A DNA stretch of 64,000 bases from Dietzia lutea (GCF_003096075.1 NZ_CP015449.1:2039001-2103000), one strand, 5' to 3'; positions 41,320 through 50,919 are shown, counted from the first letter of the stretch. Numbers and translations are program-made. Notes: generated from the letters alone by a model not told the origin.

Positions 41320-42147
41320 TCAGCGCAGGCTGCGCCGCAACGCGTCCAGGCGACCCGCCACGCTGCCGTCGATGATCTCGTCACCCACGCGGACCACCGC
41401 CCCGCCCAGCAGGGCGGGATCGACGTCGTTGTGGATGGCCAGCTCGCGACCGTAGATCGAAGCGAGCCGACCACGGAGATCGTCGGCCTGCTGCTCGGTC
41501 AGGGGCTCCGCGCTCGTCACCACGGCCACGGACCGGCCGCGGAGTTCCGCGGCCTGCCGGGAGATCTCCATGAAGTCGTCGGCGGGCATCCCGGCCGGCC
41601 GGGCGACGGCCTGGGAGGCCAGCGCCTCGGTGACCGCGGTGACCTTGCCGTAGAGCACCTGCGCGAGCAGGGCTCGCTTGGCATCCGCCGGCGTGGTCTT
41701 GTCGGCGAGGGCCTGCTCGAATTCCGCGTCGCCGGCGACGATGCGGCCGAGCCGGAACAGCTCGTCCTCGACCGTCTGGAGCTGGTCCTGCTCCTCCGCG
41801 GAGCGCAGGAGCGCCTCGCGGCCCAGCAGGATCAGGCCCGCCCGCAGTTCACGCGGGTTGGACCAGTCCCGGGACACCGCAGCGAGCAGGAGGTCGAGCG
41901 TGGTCTGGTCGACCTTCCACCCGAACACCCCGCGGACGAGGTCCTGGCGGGCCTCCACCGGGGCGGACGTGTCGGCCACGGCGACCCGGAGCGACCGGTT
42001 GTCCTCCAGGACGTCGACGACCTGGAAGAGCTCCTGGCCCACCTTCGCACCGGTCGCCCCGCCGGCCGGGCCGGCGGCCAGGGCGGACTTCAGTGCCTCA
42101 CGGGTCTGGTCGAGCGCGTCGCGACTCGCTGCGTGCATGGACTCCAC
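41320..42147 (-). CDS. atpH: ATP synthase delta subunit
   Basis: The peripheral-stalk cap that ties F1 to subunit b. In 275 residues the N-terminal helical domain (MESMHAASRDALDQTREAL) and the C-terminal OSCP motif (VDPALLGGAVVRVGDEIIDGSVAGRLDALRRSLR) are present. Mycobacteria fuse this subunit to a second b subunit (about 446 residues); here it stands alone, as in Corynebacterium. It starts 5 nt after atpF. Confidence 0.95.
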   Translation of the reverse strand: MESMHAASRDALDQTREALKSALAAGPAGGATGAKVGQELFQVVDVLEDNRSLRVAVADTSAPVEARQDLVRGVFGWKVDQTTLDLLLAAVSRDWSNPRELRAGLILLGREALLRSAEEQDQLQTVEDELFRLGRIVAGDAEFEQALADKTTPADAKRALLAQVLYGKVTAVTEALASQAVARPAGMPADDFMEISRQAAELRGRSVAVVTSAEPLTEQQADDLRGRLASIYGRELAIHNDVDPALLGGAVVRVGDEIIDGSVAGRLDALRRSLR

Positions 42148-42152
42148 TTCCC

Positions 42153-42725
42153 TTAGTTCTTGCCCGCGCCGGGGACCCGGTCGAGGTCTGCCAGAAAGCG
42201 GTCGATGGTGCCGGAGCGACGGACGGAGTCCGACAGCTGCTCACCCATGAGCCGCTCGGCCAGATCGACGGACTGACGCCCGAGATCGGAACGGAGTTCC
42301 GCGACGATCTGCTGACGCTGGGCCGCGAGCTGCTGGTTGCCGGCGGCGACGATCCGGTCGCTCTCGGCCTGCGCCTCGGCCTTCATGTCCGCGAGGATCT
42401 GCTGGCCCTGGGCACGCGCGTCGTCGCGGATCTTGGCCGCTTCGCTGCGCGCCTCGGCGAGCTGTGCCTTGTACTTGGCCAGCTTCTCCTTCGCCTCGGC
42501 CTGGGTCTGCTCGGCACGACGCAGACCGCCCTCGATACGCTCCTCTCGCTCATCGAGAACCTGCTGGAACTTCGGAAGGATGAACTTCCAGAACAGCCAG
42601 AGGATGACGGCGAGCGGGATGAGCGACCAGACGATGTCATACAGCGGAGGAATGAGCGGGTTGGGGCTCTCCTCCAGGGGGAGTGCTTCCCCCTCGGCCG
42701 CCAAGATGGCGATGACGTTGTTCAT
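42153..42725 (-). CDS. atpF: ATP synthase b subunit
   Basis: The membrane-anchored peripheral stalk. The 190-residue protein has a short periplasmic N-terminus, one membrane helix ([22 protein letters not shown], about 29-50) and a long charged coiled coil. A normal b type; no b-delta fusion. Confidence 0.96.
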   Translation of the reverse strand: MNNVIAILAAEGEALPLEESPNPLIPPLYDIVWSLIPLAVILWLFWKFILPKFQQVLDEREERIEGGLRRAEQTQAEAKEKLAKYKAQLAEARSEAAKIRDDARAQGQQILADMKAEAQAESDRIVAAGNQQLAAQRQQIVAELRSDLGRQSVDLAERLMGEQLSDSVRRSGTIDRFLADLDRVPGAGKN

Positions 42726-42757
42726 GGTGCGTCCCTAAGAGGTCGGTGTGTCGTCGA

Positions 42758-43009
<252 letters not shown>

Positions 43010-43018
43010 TCAGATGGC

Positions 43019-43042
43019 CGGGGCGGGCGGTTCCGCCCCGGT
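43019..43042 (-). other. intercistronic hairpin upstream of atpE
   Basis: A perfect 9-bp stem CCGGGGCGG / CCGCCCCGG (43019-43027, 43034-43042) with a 6-nt loop lies in the atpB-atpE gap, 21 nt before the atpE ATG. It may protect or help translation of atpE, which is needed in excess, or act as a weak terminator. Confidence 0.45.
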
Positions 43043-43097
43043 CGGACGTGGGTTGTCGGGTTGACGGGTGGTCGTGGCAGGCCGGGCGGCCCGGGTA

Positions 43098-43904
43098 CTA
43101 GTGGTTCTCCGCGTGGAGCGCGCTGTCGATGTAGACGGCGACCAGCAGCGCGAAGATGTACGCCTGCAGGAAGATCACCAGGAGCTCGAACAGCGTGAAC
43201 GCGATCGACAGCAGGGAGATGCCGGCGGACAGGACGGTCCAGCCGTTGAGCTGCCAGAAGAAGAAGTTCGACGCGCTGAACAGCAGGACCAGGATGAGGT
43301 GCCCCGCGAGCATGTTGGCCATGAGTCGGATGGTCAGCGTGGCGGGCCGCAGGAGGAACGTCGAGACCAGCTCGATCGGGACCACCAGCAGGTGCAGCGC
43401 CGGCGGCAGGTTGGGGATCACGACGCTCGCCTTGATGAAGCGCGCGAAGCCGAAGCGCTTGGATCCCGCGTAGATGAAGGTGATGTACCCCAGGAGGGCG
43501 AGGACCAGCGGGAAGCCGATCCGTGCGTTCGGCGAGATGTTCAATCCCGGAATGATCGCGGGCAGGTTCATCGCCACCACCGCGAAGAAGATCGTCGCGA
43601 TGATCGGCAGGAAGCGACGTCCCTGCTCCTTGCCGAGGATCTCCTCCGAGACGTGCACGCGGACGAAGTCGAGGCAGATCTCGGCGACGTTCTGCACGCC
43701 GCGCGGGACGAGCTTCGGGTTGCGCATGGCGATCACGAAGAAGGCCAGCAGCACGACCGCCATGAGAAGACGCACCAGCATGAGCCGGTCCAGGGTGAAG
43801 GCACCGCCTGCGAAGTCCGTCAGCCACTTGTCGACAGGGAAGAACTCCTTGTCGATATTCGGGGGATGGAACTCGCCTTCGAAGGCCAGAAGCGTGGTAC
43901 TCAG
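43098..43904 (-). CDS. atpB: ATP synthase a subunit (CTG start)
   Basis: The proton channel of Fo. Five or six membrane helices are visible; the essential Arg is in LTIRLMANMLAGHL. The first in-frame ATG (43781) would remove the conserved Corynebacterium-type N-terminus (GEFHPPNIDKEFFPVDKWL), and no ATG, GTG or TTG precedes it in this frame. A CTG at 43902-43904 lies 6 nt after GGGGAG (43911-43916) and restores it, giving 268 residues starting STTLLAFEGEF. CTG initiation is therefore inferred. The gene heads the atpBEFHAGDC operon. Confidence 0.9.
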   Translation of the reverse strand: MSTTLLAFEGEFHPPNIDKEFFPVDKWLTDFAGGAFTLDRLMLVRLLMAVVLLAFFVIAMRNPKLVPRGVQNVAEICLDFVRVHVSEEILGKEQGRRFLPIIATIFFAVVAMNLPAIIPGLNISPNARIGFPLVLALLGYITFIYAGSKRFGFARFIKASVVIPNLPPALHLLVVPIELVSTFLLRPATLTIRLMANMLAGHLILVLLFSASNFFFWQLNGWTVLSAGISLLSIAFTLFELLVIFLQAYIFALLVAVYIDSALHAENH

Positions 43905-44049
43905 TGTGGTCTCCCCTGGTCGTGTCGGGCGACGGGCGCCCCAGCGCGTTCGGTATGAGCGGCCCGGAGTTCGCGGCCGGATCGGGTCAGCGCGCGAACG
44001 TCGTCAGGCCACGTGGCAGCCCGGTGACGTGCTCGTCTCACCGTCGTAA

Positions 44050-44055
44050 AGAGTA
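44050..44055 (-). promoter_or_regulatory. candidate -10 (TACTCT) of the atp operon
   Basis: TACTCT sits in the 188-bp gap between the atpI-like gene and atpB and would give a leader near 140 nt. The leader holds a 10-bp palindrome, GCCACGTGGC (44008-44017). Confidence 0.4.
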
Positions 44056-44092
44056 ACACCCCGGTCTCGATACGTGATGCCCGGGGCACCCG

Positions 44093-44539
44093 TCAGGGGA
44101 CGGTCGGTTCGACGTATGGCGTCCGGGTCTTGAGCACGGCCCACGTCTCCCCCGCGAGCACCACCACCAGCGCGGCGATGATCGTCACCCCGAAGGACGT
44201 GTGCGAATAGAAGTCGAACTGTGCGAGCCCGGCGACCACGCCCATGGCCACGAGGAGCTTGAGGAGCCAGGTGCCCAGCACGACCGCCGCGGTGGTCTGC
44301 GGCGCCGAGCGCGCGGTGGCGATGACGACGATAGCGGTGGTGAGGACGAACGCCCCGCCGATGCCGGCGCCCATCAGAGCACCCCACAGTCCGGGCAGAC
44401 CGTCGACGAGCGCCCAGACGATCGCGCTGACGACGGCGAGTACGGCCAGGGCCAGGACGCCGAACCGGACCGCCTTGCGCAACGCGGCGGTGTGCGGGCT
44501 CTCGGCGGGACGGTCGTCGGGCGCGGACGCATCAGTCAT
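44093..44539 (-). CDS. AtpI-like protein (ATP synthase I)
   Basis: The 148-residue membrane protein has about four helices (FGVLALAVLAVVSAIVWALV, AFVLTTAIVVIAT and others) and a polar N-terminus. It precedes atpB as AtpI does in many bacteria and as Rv1303 does in M. tuberculosis; AtpI helps assemble the c ring. The ATG at 44539 is 10 nt past the wecA stop, with no ribosome site; TAGGCT, whose TAG is that stop, ends 7 nt upstream. Confidence 0.75.
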   Translation of the reverse strand: MTDASAPDDRPAESPHTAALRKAVRFGVLALAVLAVVSAIVWALVDGLPGLWGALMGAGIGGAFVLTTAIVVIATARSAPQTTAAVVLGTWLLKLLVAMGVVAGLAQFDFYSHTSFGVTIIAALVVVLAGETWAVLKTRTPYVEPTVP

Positions 44540-44546
44540 GGGGTGC

Positions 44547-44552
44547 AGCCTA
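44547..44552 (-). promoter_or_regulatory. -10 (TAGGCT) embedded in the wecA stop codon
   Basis: TAG at 44552-44550 is the wecA stop. The hexamer ends 7 nt before the atpI-like ATG, predicting a leaderless transcript. Confidence 0.5.
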
Positions 44553-45710
44553 GCCGGACGCGGTCTCCCCCCCCGTGTGGTGTTGCGCCCGGGAGCTGCG
44601 GAGGCGCGGCACCAGGGTCGCGGCCAGCACGGAGAGCAACCCGGCGGCGACCAGCGGCACGATCACCTCTGTGGGCAGCATGGTCGCGCCCACGGCGCCG
44701 AAGGCGATGAGCGAGACCCACGCGTAGATCACCAGGGCGACGCGGCGGTGGGAGTGCCCCAGTGCGAGGAGACGGTGGTGGAGGTGCATCTTGTCGGGCG
44801 CGAACGGGCTGCGCCCCGCCCCGACACGGCGGACCACCGCCATGACGAGGTCGAGGACGGGGACGAACATCGCCGCGGCCACGACGATCACCGGCGAGAG
44901 CAGCACGATCATCTCCTGTGGCCCGTACAGGCTCTGCGAAATCTTCCCCGACGCACTGGTGGAGGCCGCGGCGAGCACCAGCCCGATGAGCATCGACCCG
45001 GAGTCGCCCATGAAGATCCGCGCGGGCTGGAAGTTGTGTGGCAGGAAGCCCAGGAGCGCGCCGGCGAGCACGGCGGTGACGAGCGCCGGCGGGTAGGCGC
45101 CCACCGTCCCGCCCTGGTCGAGCATGATGCCCACGGAGAACACGCAGATGGCGAGCGCGGCGATCGCGCCGAGGCCGGCGGCGAGCCCGTCGAGCCCGTC
45201 GACGAAGTTCATCGCGTTGACGATCGCCAGCGTGAACACGACGGTGAGCAGCCCGGCCTGCAGCTGGTCAAGGACGAGGATGTTGCCGTCGCCGAACGGC
45301 AGGTACACGAGGGTCCACGACACGCCCATGGCGACCAGGACGCCGGCGGCCGCGGCTTGACCGGCGAGTTTGGTGACGGCGCCGAGGCCGAGGATGTCGT
45401 CGACGATCCCCACCAGGACGATGACGCCGCCGGCGATGATGGTGGCCTCGACGTCGGGCGCGAAGGGCGGGAACGCGCGGTTCAGGGCCGGCAGCTGCGC
45501 GGCGAGGTAGACGGCGACGAGCATCCCGGTGAAGACGCCCACCCCGCCGAGCCGGGGGGTGGGCACGACGTGCACGTCGCGCTCACGGGGGTACGCCAAC
45601 CCGCCGATGGCGGGTGCCACTCCCCTGACCAGCCCGGTCACGACGAAGGTGACGAGGCCGGCGGTGGCGCCGATGAGCAGGAGCTCCCGGAACGGGATCC
45701 CGATGCCCAC
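44550..45710 (-). CDS. wecA: undecaprenyl-phosphate GlcNAc-1-phosphate transferase WecA
   Basis: Transfers GlcNAc 1-phosphate to the C55/C50 lipid carrier, the first step of the linker between arabinogalactan and peptidoglycan in mycolic-acid bacteria. The 386-residue protein has about eleven membrane helices. MraY/WecA motifs are visible: DDILGLGA, NFVDGLDGLAAG (metal Asp), IFMGDSGSM and HLHHRLLALGHSHR. It starts at GTG, 3 nt after tsaC. It matches Rv1302 (rfe). Confidence 0.93.
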   Translation of the reverse strand: MGIGIPFRELLLIGATAGLVTFVVTGLVRGVAPAIGGLAYPRERDVHVVPTPRLGGVGVFTGMLVAVYLAAQLPALNRAFPPFAPDVEATIIAGGVIVLVGIVDDILGLGAVTKLAGQAAAAGVLVAMGVSWTLVYLPFGDGNILVLDQLQAGLLTVVFTLAIVNAMNFVDGLDGLAAGLGAIAALAICVFSVGIMLDQGGTVGAYPPALVTAVLAGALLGFLPHNFQPARIFMGDSGSMLIGLVLAAASTSASGKISQSLYGPQEMIVLLSPVIVVAAAMFVPVLDLVMAVVRRVGAGRSPFAPDKMHLHHRLLALGHSHRRVALVIYAWVSLIAFGAVGATMLPTEVIVPLVAAGLLSVLAATLVPRLRSSRAQHHTGGETASG

Positions 45711-45713
45711 GGC

Positions 45714-46367
45714 TCAGCCGCGCAGGGCCGCGGGGTCGATGCCGAGGACCTCTCCGACGCGCTCGGCGGTCACCGCGCCCTCTCGCACGATGCGCGGCGC
45801 GGCCCCGGTGAGGTCGACGATCGTCGACGGGGCCCCGATCGCGCAGGGACCGCCGTCGAGGTACACGGCGACCGAGTCGCCGAGCTGCTCGCGCGCCTGG
45901 GCGACGGTCGTCGCGGGCGGCTGCCCGGAGACGTTGGCGCTGGACACCGCCAGCGGACCGACCTCGCGGAGGAGTTCGATGGCCACGGGGTGCAGCGGCA
46001 TCCGCAGCATGACGGTGCCGCGGGTGTGCCCGAGGTTCCAGTTCAGCGACGGCGCCTGGTGCACGATGAGGCTCAGCCCGCCGGGCCAGAAGGCGCGGAT
46101 GAGGTCGCGGGCGGGCGCGGGCGTGCTCACGACGAGGCCGTCGATGGTCTCCCACGATCCGACCAGGACGGGGACGGGCATGTCGGGGCCCCGGTGCTTG
46201 GCCGACAGCAGCAGGTTGACGGCGTCCGGGTCGAAGGCGTCGGCGGCGATGCCGTAGAGCGTGTCGGTGGGGGTGACGACCAGCCTGCCCGCGCGCAGGG
46301 CGCCGGCCGCGGAGCTGAGGCCGACCTCGCGGCCGGTGTCCTCGGTGCAGTCGTAGGTGATGGTCAC
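45714..46367 (-). CDS. tsaC: L-threonylcarbamoyladenylate synthase (YrdC/TsaC type)
   Basis: Makes threonylcarbamoyl-AMP for the t6A modification of ANN-decoding tRNAs. The 217-residue protein is one YrdC domain: PTDTLYGI, KHRGPDMPVPVL, WPGGLSLIV and SSANVSGQPP are the conserved motifs. The C-terminal domain of long Sua5 proteins is absent. Its GTG overlaps the prmC stop by 4 nt. Confidence 0.93.
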   Translation of the reverse strand: MTITYDCTEDTGREVGLSSAAGALRAGRLVVTPTDTLYGIAADAFDPDAVNLLLSAKHRGPDMPVPVLVGSWETIDGLVVSTPAPARDLIRAFWPGGLSLIVHQAPSLNWNLGHTRGTVMLRMPLHPVAIELLREVGPLAVSSANVSGQPPATTVAQAREQLGDSVAVYLDGGPCAIGAPSTIVDLTGAAPRIVREGAVTAERVGEVLGIDPAALRG

Positions 46368-47332
46368 CGGGTGGTCCCCTTCCGGGCGCTCGTGACGACC
46401 TCGTCGTCGTCGTTGTTGCCACCGTGGTCGCCGCCGGCGCCGCGTCCCGGGTCGAGTCGCCTCGCGGTGACGAACCGCGGCCGACCGGCGAGGTCGGTGT
46501 GCTGCTCCACGGTACCGAAACCCCCCTGCGCGGAGACCACCGCGGCGACCGCGTCGCCGGTCGTGTCGTCGTGTTCGACGGCGAGGAGGCCGCCGGGCGC
46601 GAGAAGCGCGGCGGCGAGGTCGACGAGGGGGACGACGACGACGAGGCCGTCCCCTCCCCCGAACAGCGCGGTGGCCGGCTCGTGCGCGAGGATTTCGGCG
46701 GGCAGGTCGTCGGTCACGGGGATGTACGGCGGGTTGGACACGACGGCCGCGACCCGGCCACGCAGGTGCGCGAGGGTCCCGATCTCGGTGGCGTCGGCGT
46801 GGTGGACCTCGACCGGGGTGTCCCCGGCCGCCGCTCGCTCGTCCGCGTTACGGCGGAGCCACTCGAGGGCCGCGTCGTGCAGTTCGACGGCGTGCACGCG
46901 GGCGTCCGGCCGGGCGTGGGCGATCTCCAACGCGATCGTGCCGCTGCCGGCGCACAGGTCCACCACCACCGGCCCGGGCTCGGGCGCGGGCGCGGGCAGC
47001 GCGGCGAGGGTCCACTCGACGAGCAGTTCGGTCTCCGGGCGCGGGATGAACACGCCGGGCCCGACGGCCAGGTCGAGCCGACCCGAGGCCGCGCGGCCCA
47101 GCAGGTACTGCAGGGGCATGCGGTCCCGCGCACGGGCGGCCGCGATGCGCTCGACCTCGGCCACCGCCGTGGCGTCGAGGTCGTCGGCGATCATGAGCCG
47201 GCCGCGGTCGATGCCGAGGACGTGGGCGCAGATGAGCTGGGCCTCGACGAGCGCGGAGTCGACACCGGCCGCCTGTAGCGTCCGGGTGGCCGAGCGCACC
47301 ACCTCGGCGGCCGGGGCGGGGCGGGGATCCAC
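46364..47332 (-). CDS. prmC: release factor glutamine methyltransferase PrmC
   Basis: Methylates the GGQ glutamine of release factors. The 322 residues show the N-terminal helical domain (AQLICAHVLGIDRGRLM), FIPRPETELLVEW, the SAM loop VVDLCAGSGTIALE and the catalytic SNPPYIPV (about 197-204). The C-terminus carries an extra Gly/Asp/Asn-rich tail (GAGGDHGGNNDDDE). The GTG at 47332 follows prfA by 22 nt, so enzyme and substrate are encoded together. The frame is open far upstream through prfA but without coding sense. Confidence 0.93.
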   Translation of the reverse strand: MDPRPAPAAEVVRSATRTLQAAGVDSALVEAQLICAHVLGIDRGRLMIADDLDATAVAEVERIAAARARDRMPLQYLLGRAASGRLDLAVGPGVFIPRPETELLVEWTLAALPAPAPEPGPVVVDLCAGSGTIALEIAHARPDARVHAVELHDAALEWLRRNADERAAAGDTPVEVHHADATEIGTLAHLRGRVAAVVSNPPYIPVTDDLPAEILAHEPATALFGGGDGLVVVVPLVDLAAALLAPGGLLAVEHDDTTGDAVAAVVSAQGGFGTVEQHTDLAGRPRFVTARRLDPGRGAGGDHGGNNDDDEVVTSARKGTTR

Positions 47333-47354
47333 GACGTCAGCCGCCTTCCACGGG

Positions 47355-48440
47355 CTAGGCCTGTTCCATGCGGCGACGGCGTTCGTCGGCGGCGAGGGCG
47401 TCGAGCACCGCGTCGAGGTCGCCGTCCAGCACGGCGTCGAGATTGTGTGCCTTGAACCCGACACGGTGGTCGGCGATACGGTTCTCCGGGTAGTTGTAGG
47501 TGCGGATGCGCTCCGAGCGGTCGACGGTGCGAACCTGGCTGGCCCGCCCCTCCGCGGCCTCCGCTCCGGCAGCCTCCTCGGCGGCGGCCTGGAGCCGCGC
47601 GGCGAGAACCTGGAGGGCGCGTTGCTTGTTCTGCAACTGACTGCGCTCGTTCTGACACGTGACGACCGTGCCGGTGGGCAGGTGGGTGATGCGCACCGCG
47701 GAGTCGGTGGTGTTGACGCCCTGCCCGCCCTTGCCGGACGAGCGGTAGACGTCGATCCGCAGATCCGACTCGTCGATCTCCACCGGTCCGACGTCCTCCG
47801 GCTCCGGGAAGACCAGCACACCGGCGGCCGAGGTGTGGACGCGACCCTGCGACTCGGTGACGGGCACCCGCTGGACGCGGTGCACGCCGCCCTCGAATTT
47901 CAGCCGCGACCAGACCCCGTCGCGGGACGGCTGCCGGGAGCGGATGGAGAAGGACGCGTCCTTGTAGCCGCCGAGGTCGGACTCGGTGAGGCCGAGCACC
48001 TCGACGATCCACCCGTGCTTCTCGGCGTACCGCGTGTACATGCGCGCCAGGTCCGCCGCGAACAGCGCGGACTCCTCGCCGCCCTCGCCGGACTTGATCT
48101 CCATGACCACATCGTCGGCGTCGTGCGGGTCGCGGGGCGCGAGGAGGTCCGCCAGGCGGGCCTCGAGTGCGGCGGCCTCCGAGTCGAGACGGTCGGCCTC
48201 CTCGGCGAACGACGAGTCGTCCCCCGCGAGTTCGCGGGCCGCGGCGGCGTCGTCGCGCGTCGAGACCAACGCGCGGTGACACTGCACGATCGGGGTCAGC
48301 TCGGCGAACCGCTTGCCGACCCGGCGCGCGGCGGCCGCGTCCTCGTGCAGCGCCGGGTCGGACAGCTGCGCCTCGAGGCCCCCGTACTCGGACAGGACGT
48401 CGTCGATCGAGGACGGCGACCGTCCCGCGCCCTGGGTCAC
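47355..48440 (-). CDS. prfA: peptide chain release factor 1
   Basis: Terminates translation at UAA and UAG. The 361-residue protein has the RF1 recognition tripeptide PVT (in VPVTESQGR) and the catalytic GGQ ([10 protein letters not shown], about 236). The GTG start overlaps the rho stop by 4 nt. In M. tuberculosis rpmE lies between rho and prfA; it is absent here. Confidence 0.97.
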   Translation of the reverse strand: MTQGAGRSPSSIDDVLSEYGGLEAQLSDPALHEDAAAARRVGKRFAELTPIVQCHRALVSTRDDAAAARELAGDDSSFAEEADRLDSEAAALEARLADLLAPRDPHDADDVVMEIKSGEGGEESALFAADLARMYTRYAEKHGWIVEVLGLTESDLGGYKDASFSIRSRQPSRDGVWSRLKFEGGVHRVQRVPVTESQGRVHTSAAGVLVFPEPEDVGPVEIDESDLRIDVYRSSGKGGQGVNTTDSAVRITHLPTGTVVTCQNERSQLQNKQRALQVLAARLQAAAEEAAGAEAAEGRASQVRTVDRSERIRTYNYPENRIADHRVGFKAHNLDAVLDGDLDAVLDALAADERRRRMEQA

Positions 48441-50524
48441 TCCTCGTCCTGCGGCAGCGTGGGCGTCGTCTTGGCCACCTGCAACAGGAACTCGTAGTTG
48501 GTGTTGGTCTTGCGCAGCTGCGACATGAGCAGGTCGATGGCCTGGTGGGTGTCCAGACCCGAGAGCACCCGGCGGAGCTTGTGCATGATGCCCGCCTCCT
48601 CGGGGCTCATGAGCAGCTCCTCCTTGCGGGTGCCCGAGGGGCCGACGTCGACGGCCGGGAAGACCCGGCGCTCGGCGATCCGCCGGTCCAGCTTGAGCTC
48701 GGCGTTGCCGGTGCCCTTGAACTCCTCGAAGATCACGGTGTCACCGGCCGAGCCGGTCTCGACCATCGCGGTCGCGATGATCGTCAGGGAGCCGCCGTTC
48801 TCGATGTTGCGTGCCGCGCCGAGGAACCGCTTGGGCGGGTACAGGGCGGTCGAGTCGACACCACCGGACAGGATGCGCCCCGAGGCCGGGGACGAGTTGT
48901 TGTAGGCGCGGCCGAGACGCGTGATCGAGTCGAGGAGGACGACCACGTCCTGGCCCAGCTCCACCAGCCGCTTCGCGCGCTCGATCGCCAGCTCGGCGAC
49001 CTGCGTGTGGTCTGACGGCGGACGGTCGAAGGTCGAGGCGATGACCTCGCCCTTGACCGACCTCTGCATGTCGGTGACCTCCTCCGGTCGCTCGTCGACG
49101 AGGACGACCATGAGGTGGCATTCGGGATTGTTCGTGGCGATCGCGTTGGCGATGTTCTGCAGGATCGTGGTCTTACCGGCCTTCGGCGGCGACACGATGA
49201 GGGCGCGCTGCCCCTTGCCGATCGGCATGATCAGGTCGATCACGCGGGTGGAGATGATGTTCTTCTCCGTCTCGAGCCGCAGCCGCTGGTTGGGGTACAG
49301 CGGGGTGAGCTTGGAGAAGTCCGGGCGCTGGCGGGCCTGGTCCGCCGGGCTGCCGTTGACCGTGTCGATGCGGGCGAGCGGATTGAACTTCGCCCGGTTC
49401 TTCCCGCCCTGTCCGCCACCGCGGCCGCCGCCCTGGCCGCCGCCCGGACCGTCGTGCTGTGCGTCGGACTGCCCGTCGCGGGGCATCTTGACCGCGCCGG
49501 TGATCGCGTCACCGCGACGCAGCCCGTAGCGACGGATCATGTTCATCGACACGTAGACGTCGTTGTTGCCGGCGAGGTATCCGGAGGTGCGGACGAACGC
49601 GTAGTTGTCGAGGACGTCGAGGATGCCCGCGACCGGCTGGAGGACGTCGTCCTCCCGCACCTCGGTATCACCCTCGGTCTGGCGGTTGCCGCCACGATTG
49701 CGCTCGCGACGGCGCCGGCCACGACGACCGCGGCCACCGCCGTCGTCATCGCGGTTCTGGCCGTCGCCACGGGGGCCGTTGTCGCCACCGTCCTGGCCGC
49801 CCTGGTCGTTTCGGGTTCCCTGACCGTCCTGGTCGTTGCGACCGCCCTGGTTGTTCCGGCCGCCCTGGTTGCGCTGATCGTTGCGGCCGCCCTGGTTGCG
49901 CTGATCGTTGCGGCCGCCCTGGTCACCCTGGTCGTTGCGCCCGCCCTGCTGGTCGCGGGTGTCCTGGTCGCGGTTCTGCTGACCGCGTCCCTGCCGCTGA
50001 CCACCGCGACCACCGTCCTCGCGGCGCGACCGCTCGCCCTGCGCGCGTCCGTCGCCCCGGGGGCCGCCCTCGTCGCCCGCCGGTGCGGCGTCGCCGCCGT
50101 CGGCGCCGTTGCGCGGCTTGTCCCCCGCGTTGTCCGCGCGGCTGCCGCGTCCCCGGCGCCCCGTGCCGGTCGACGGTGCCGATCCGGCGGCCGACGGAGA
50201 CTCGGACTGTGCCTGCGCCTCCTCGCGGCGGGGCGCGTCCGCCTGCTGCGGTGCGTCGGCCCGGCTCGTCGTTTCTGCCTCGCGCGGGGCCTCTGCCTGG
50301 CGCGGGGTCTCGGCCTGGCGCGGGGTCTCGGCACGGCGCGGTGCGTCGGACTGAGCGGGGCGGCCGCCCCGCGCGCCTTCGATCATGGCGACGAGGTCGC
50401 CCTTGCGCTTACCCGACAGGCCCTTGAGGCCCATCTGCTGTGCCAGCGCCTTGAGCTCGGGCAGTCGCATCGCCGACAGCGCGGCACCCTGGGGCGGGGT
50501 GGAAGTGGTGTCCGTCGAGGTCAC
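48437..50524 (-). CDS. rho: transcription termination factor Rho
   Basis: A hexameric RNA helicase ending transcription. The 695-residue protein has a short Rho-N domain ([33 protein letters not shown], about 14-46), a disordered insert of about 220 residues with repeats ([11 protein letters not shown] and many GGRNDQ units), the cold-shock-like RNA-binding fold (about 292-345), Walker A PPKAGKTT (about 448) and the ATPase core. Such long RG/N/D/Q-rich inserts are usual for actinobacterial Rho and change RNA binding. The GTG at 50524 follows AAAGGA by 5 nt. The frame is open up to 50944, but the predicted promoter (50838-50843) and the ribosome site favour 50524. Confidence 0.95.
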   Translation of the reverse strand: MTSTDTTSTPPQGAALSAMRLPELKALAQQMGLKGLSGKRKGDLVAMIEGARGGRPAQSDAPRRAETPRQAETPRQAEAPREAETTSRADAPQQADAPRREEAQAQSESPSAAGSAPSTGTGRRGRGSRADNAGDKPRNGADGGDAAPAGDEGGPRGDGRAQGERSRREDGGRGGQRQGRGQQNRDQDTRDQQGGRNDQGDQGGRNDQRNQGGRNDQRNQGGRNNQGGRNDQDGQGTRNDQGGQDGGDNGPRGDGQNRDDDGGGRGRRGRRRRERNRGGNRQTEGDTEVREDDVLQPVAGILDVLDNYAFVRTSGYLAGNNDVYVSMNMIRRYGLRRGDAITGAVKMPRDGQSDAQHDGPGGGQGGGRGGGQGGKNRAKFNPLARIDTVNGSPADQARQRPDFSKLTPLYPNQRLRLETEKNIISTRVIDLIMPIGKGQRALIVSPPKAGKTTILQNIANAIATNNPECHLMVVLVDERPEEVTDMQRSVKGEVIASTFDRPPSDHTQVAELAIERAKRLVELGQDVVVLLDSITRLGRAYNNSSPASGRILSGGVDSTALYPPKRFLGAARNIENGGSLTIIATAMVETGSAGDTVIFEEFKGTGNAELKLDRRIAERRVFPAVDVGPSGTRKEELLMSPEEAGIMHKLRRVLSGLDTHQAIDLLMSQLRKTNTNYEFLLQVAKTTPTLPQDEE
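49860..49913. repeat. rho: tandem 27-bp repeat inside rho
   Basis: Two exact 27-bp copies (49860-49886 and 49887-49913) encode the nonapeptide with GGRNDQRNQ phasing, with degenerate units on both sides (about 49801-49960). Unit number is likely to vary between strains. Confidence 0.75.
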
Positions 50525-50837
50525 AAGGATCCTTTCTGGGCCCGGGGCCGGGGCGGCGTGTTCCGCCTCGCATCGAGCAGGTGTCCGGGAAGCGGACTCG
50601 GCGTCCCGGGGTGGCCACGTGGGCCTTCCGCACCGGCGCCATGGCCGGGCACGGATCGTTCGTCTGAGGGGGATCCACGCGAGGGGAGAACCGCCCGAAG
50701 CGGGGGATCCCTGTACGTCACTCGCCGATCGGCCGCTCCGACCGAGACCGCCCCACGCCATACCGACCTGCTGCGGCGGGAATGGATGTGGGATGACTCG
50801 GGACGCGGGGACGACCGGGCGCCCGTGACTGAGGACA

Positions 50838-50843
50838 AGCATA
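50838..50843 (-). promoter_or_regulatory. rho: candidate -10 (TATGCT) of rho
   Basis: TATGCT is the best -10 in the gap and predicts a 5' leader of about 307 nt. A long leader fits autogenous control of rho by early termination, known in other bacteria; that is inference here. Confidence 0.45.
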
Positions 50844-50919
50844 CTACCCGGATGCCGATAGCGTGCACGTCCCCCTCGCGCGGGTCGCGACCGGCGCGAG
50901 GGGCCGTCACCGGGGCCGG

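Noticed and set aside
44244-48497. A 1417-codon plus-strand frame opposite wecA-prfA.
   Set aside because: Same GC-driven artefact; no motifs, and it crosses five well-supported genes.
49801-49960. Possible CRISPR-like array (27-bp repeats).
   Set aside because: The repeats are directly adjacent without unique spacers, in frame within rho, and no cas genes are present.
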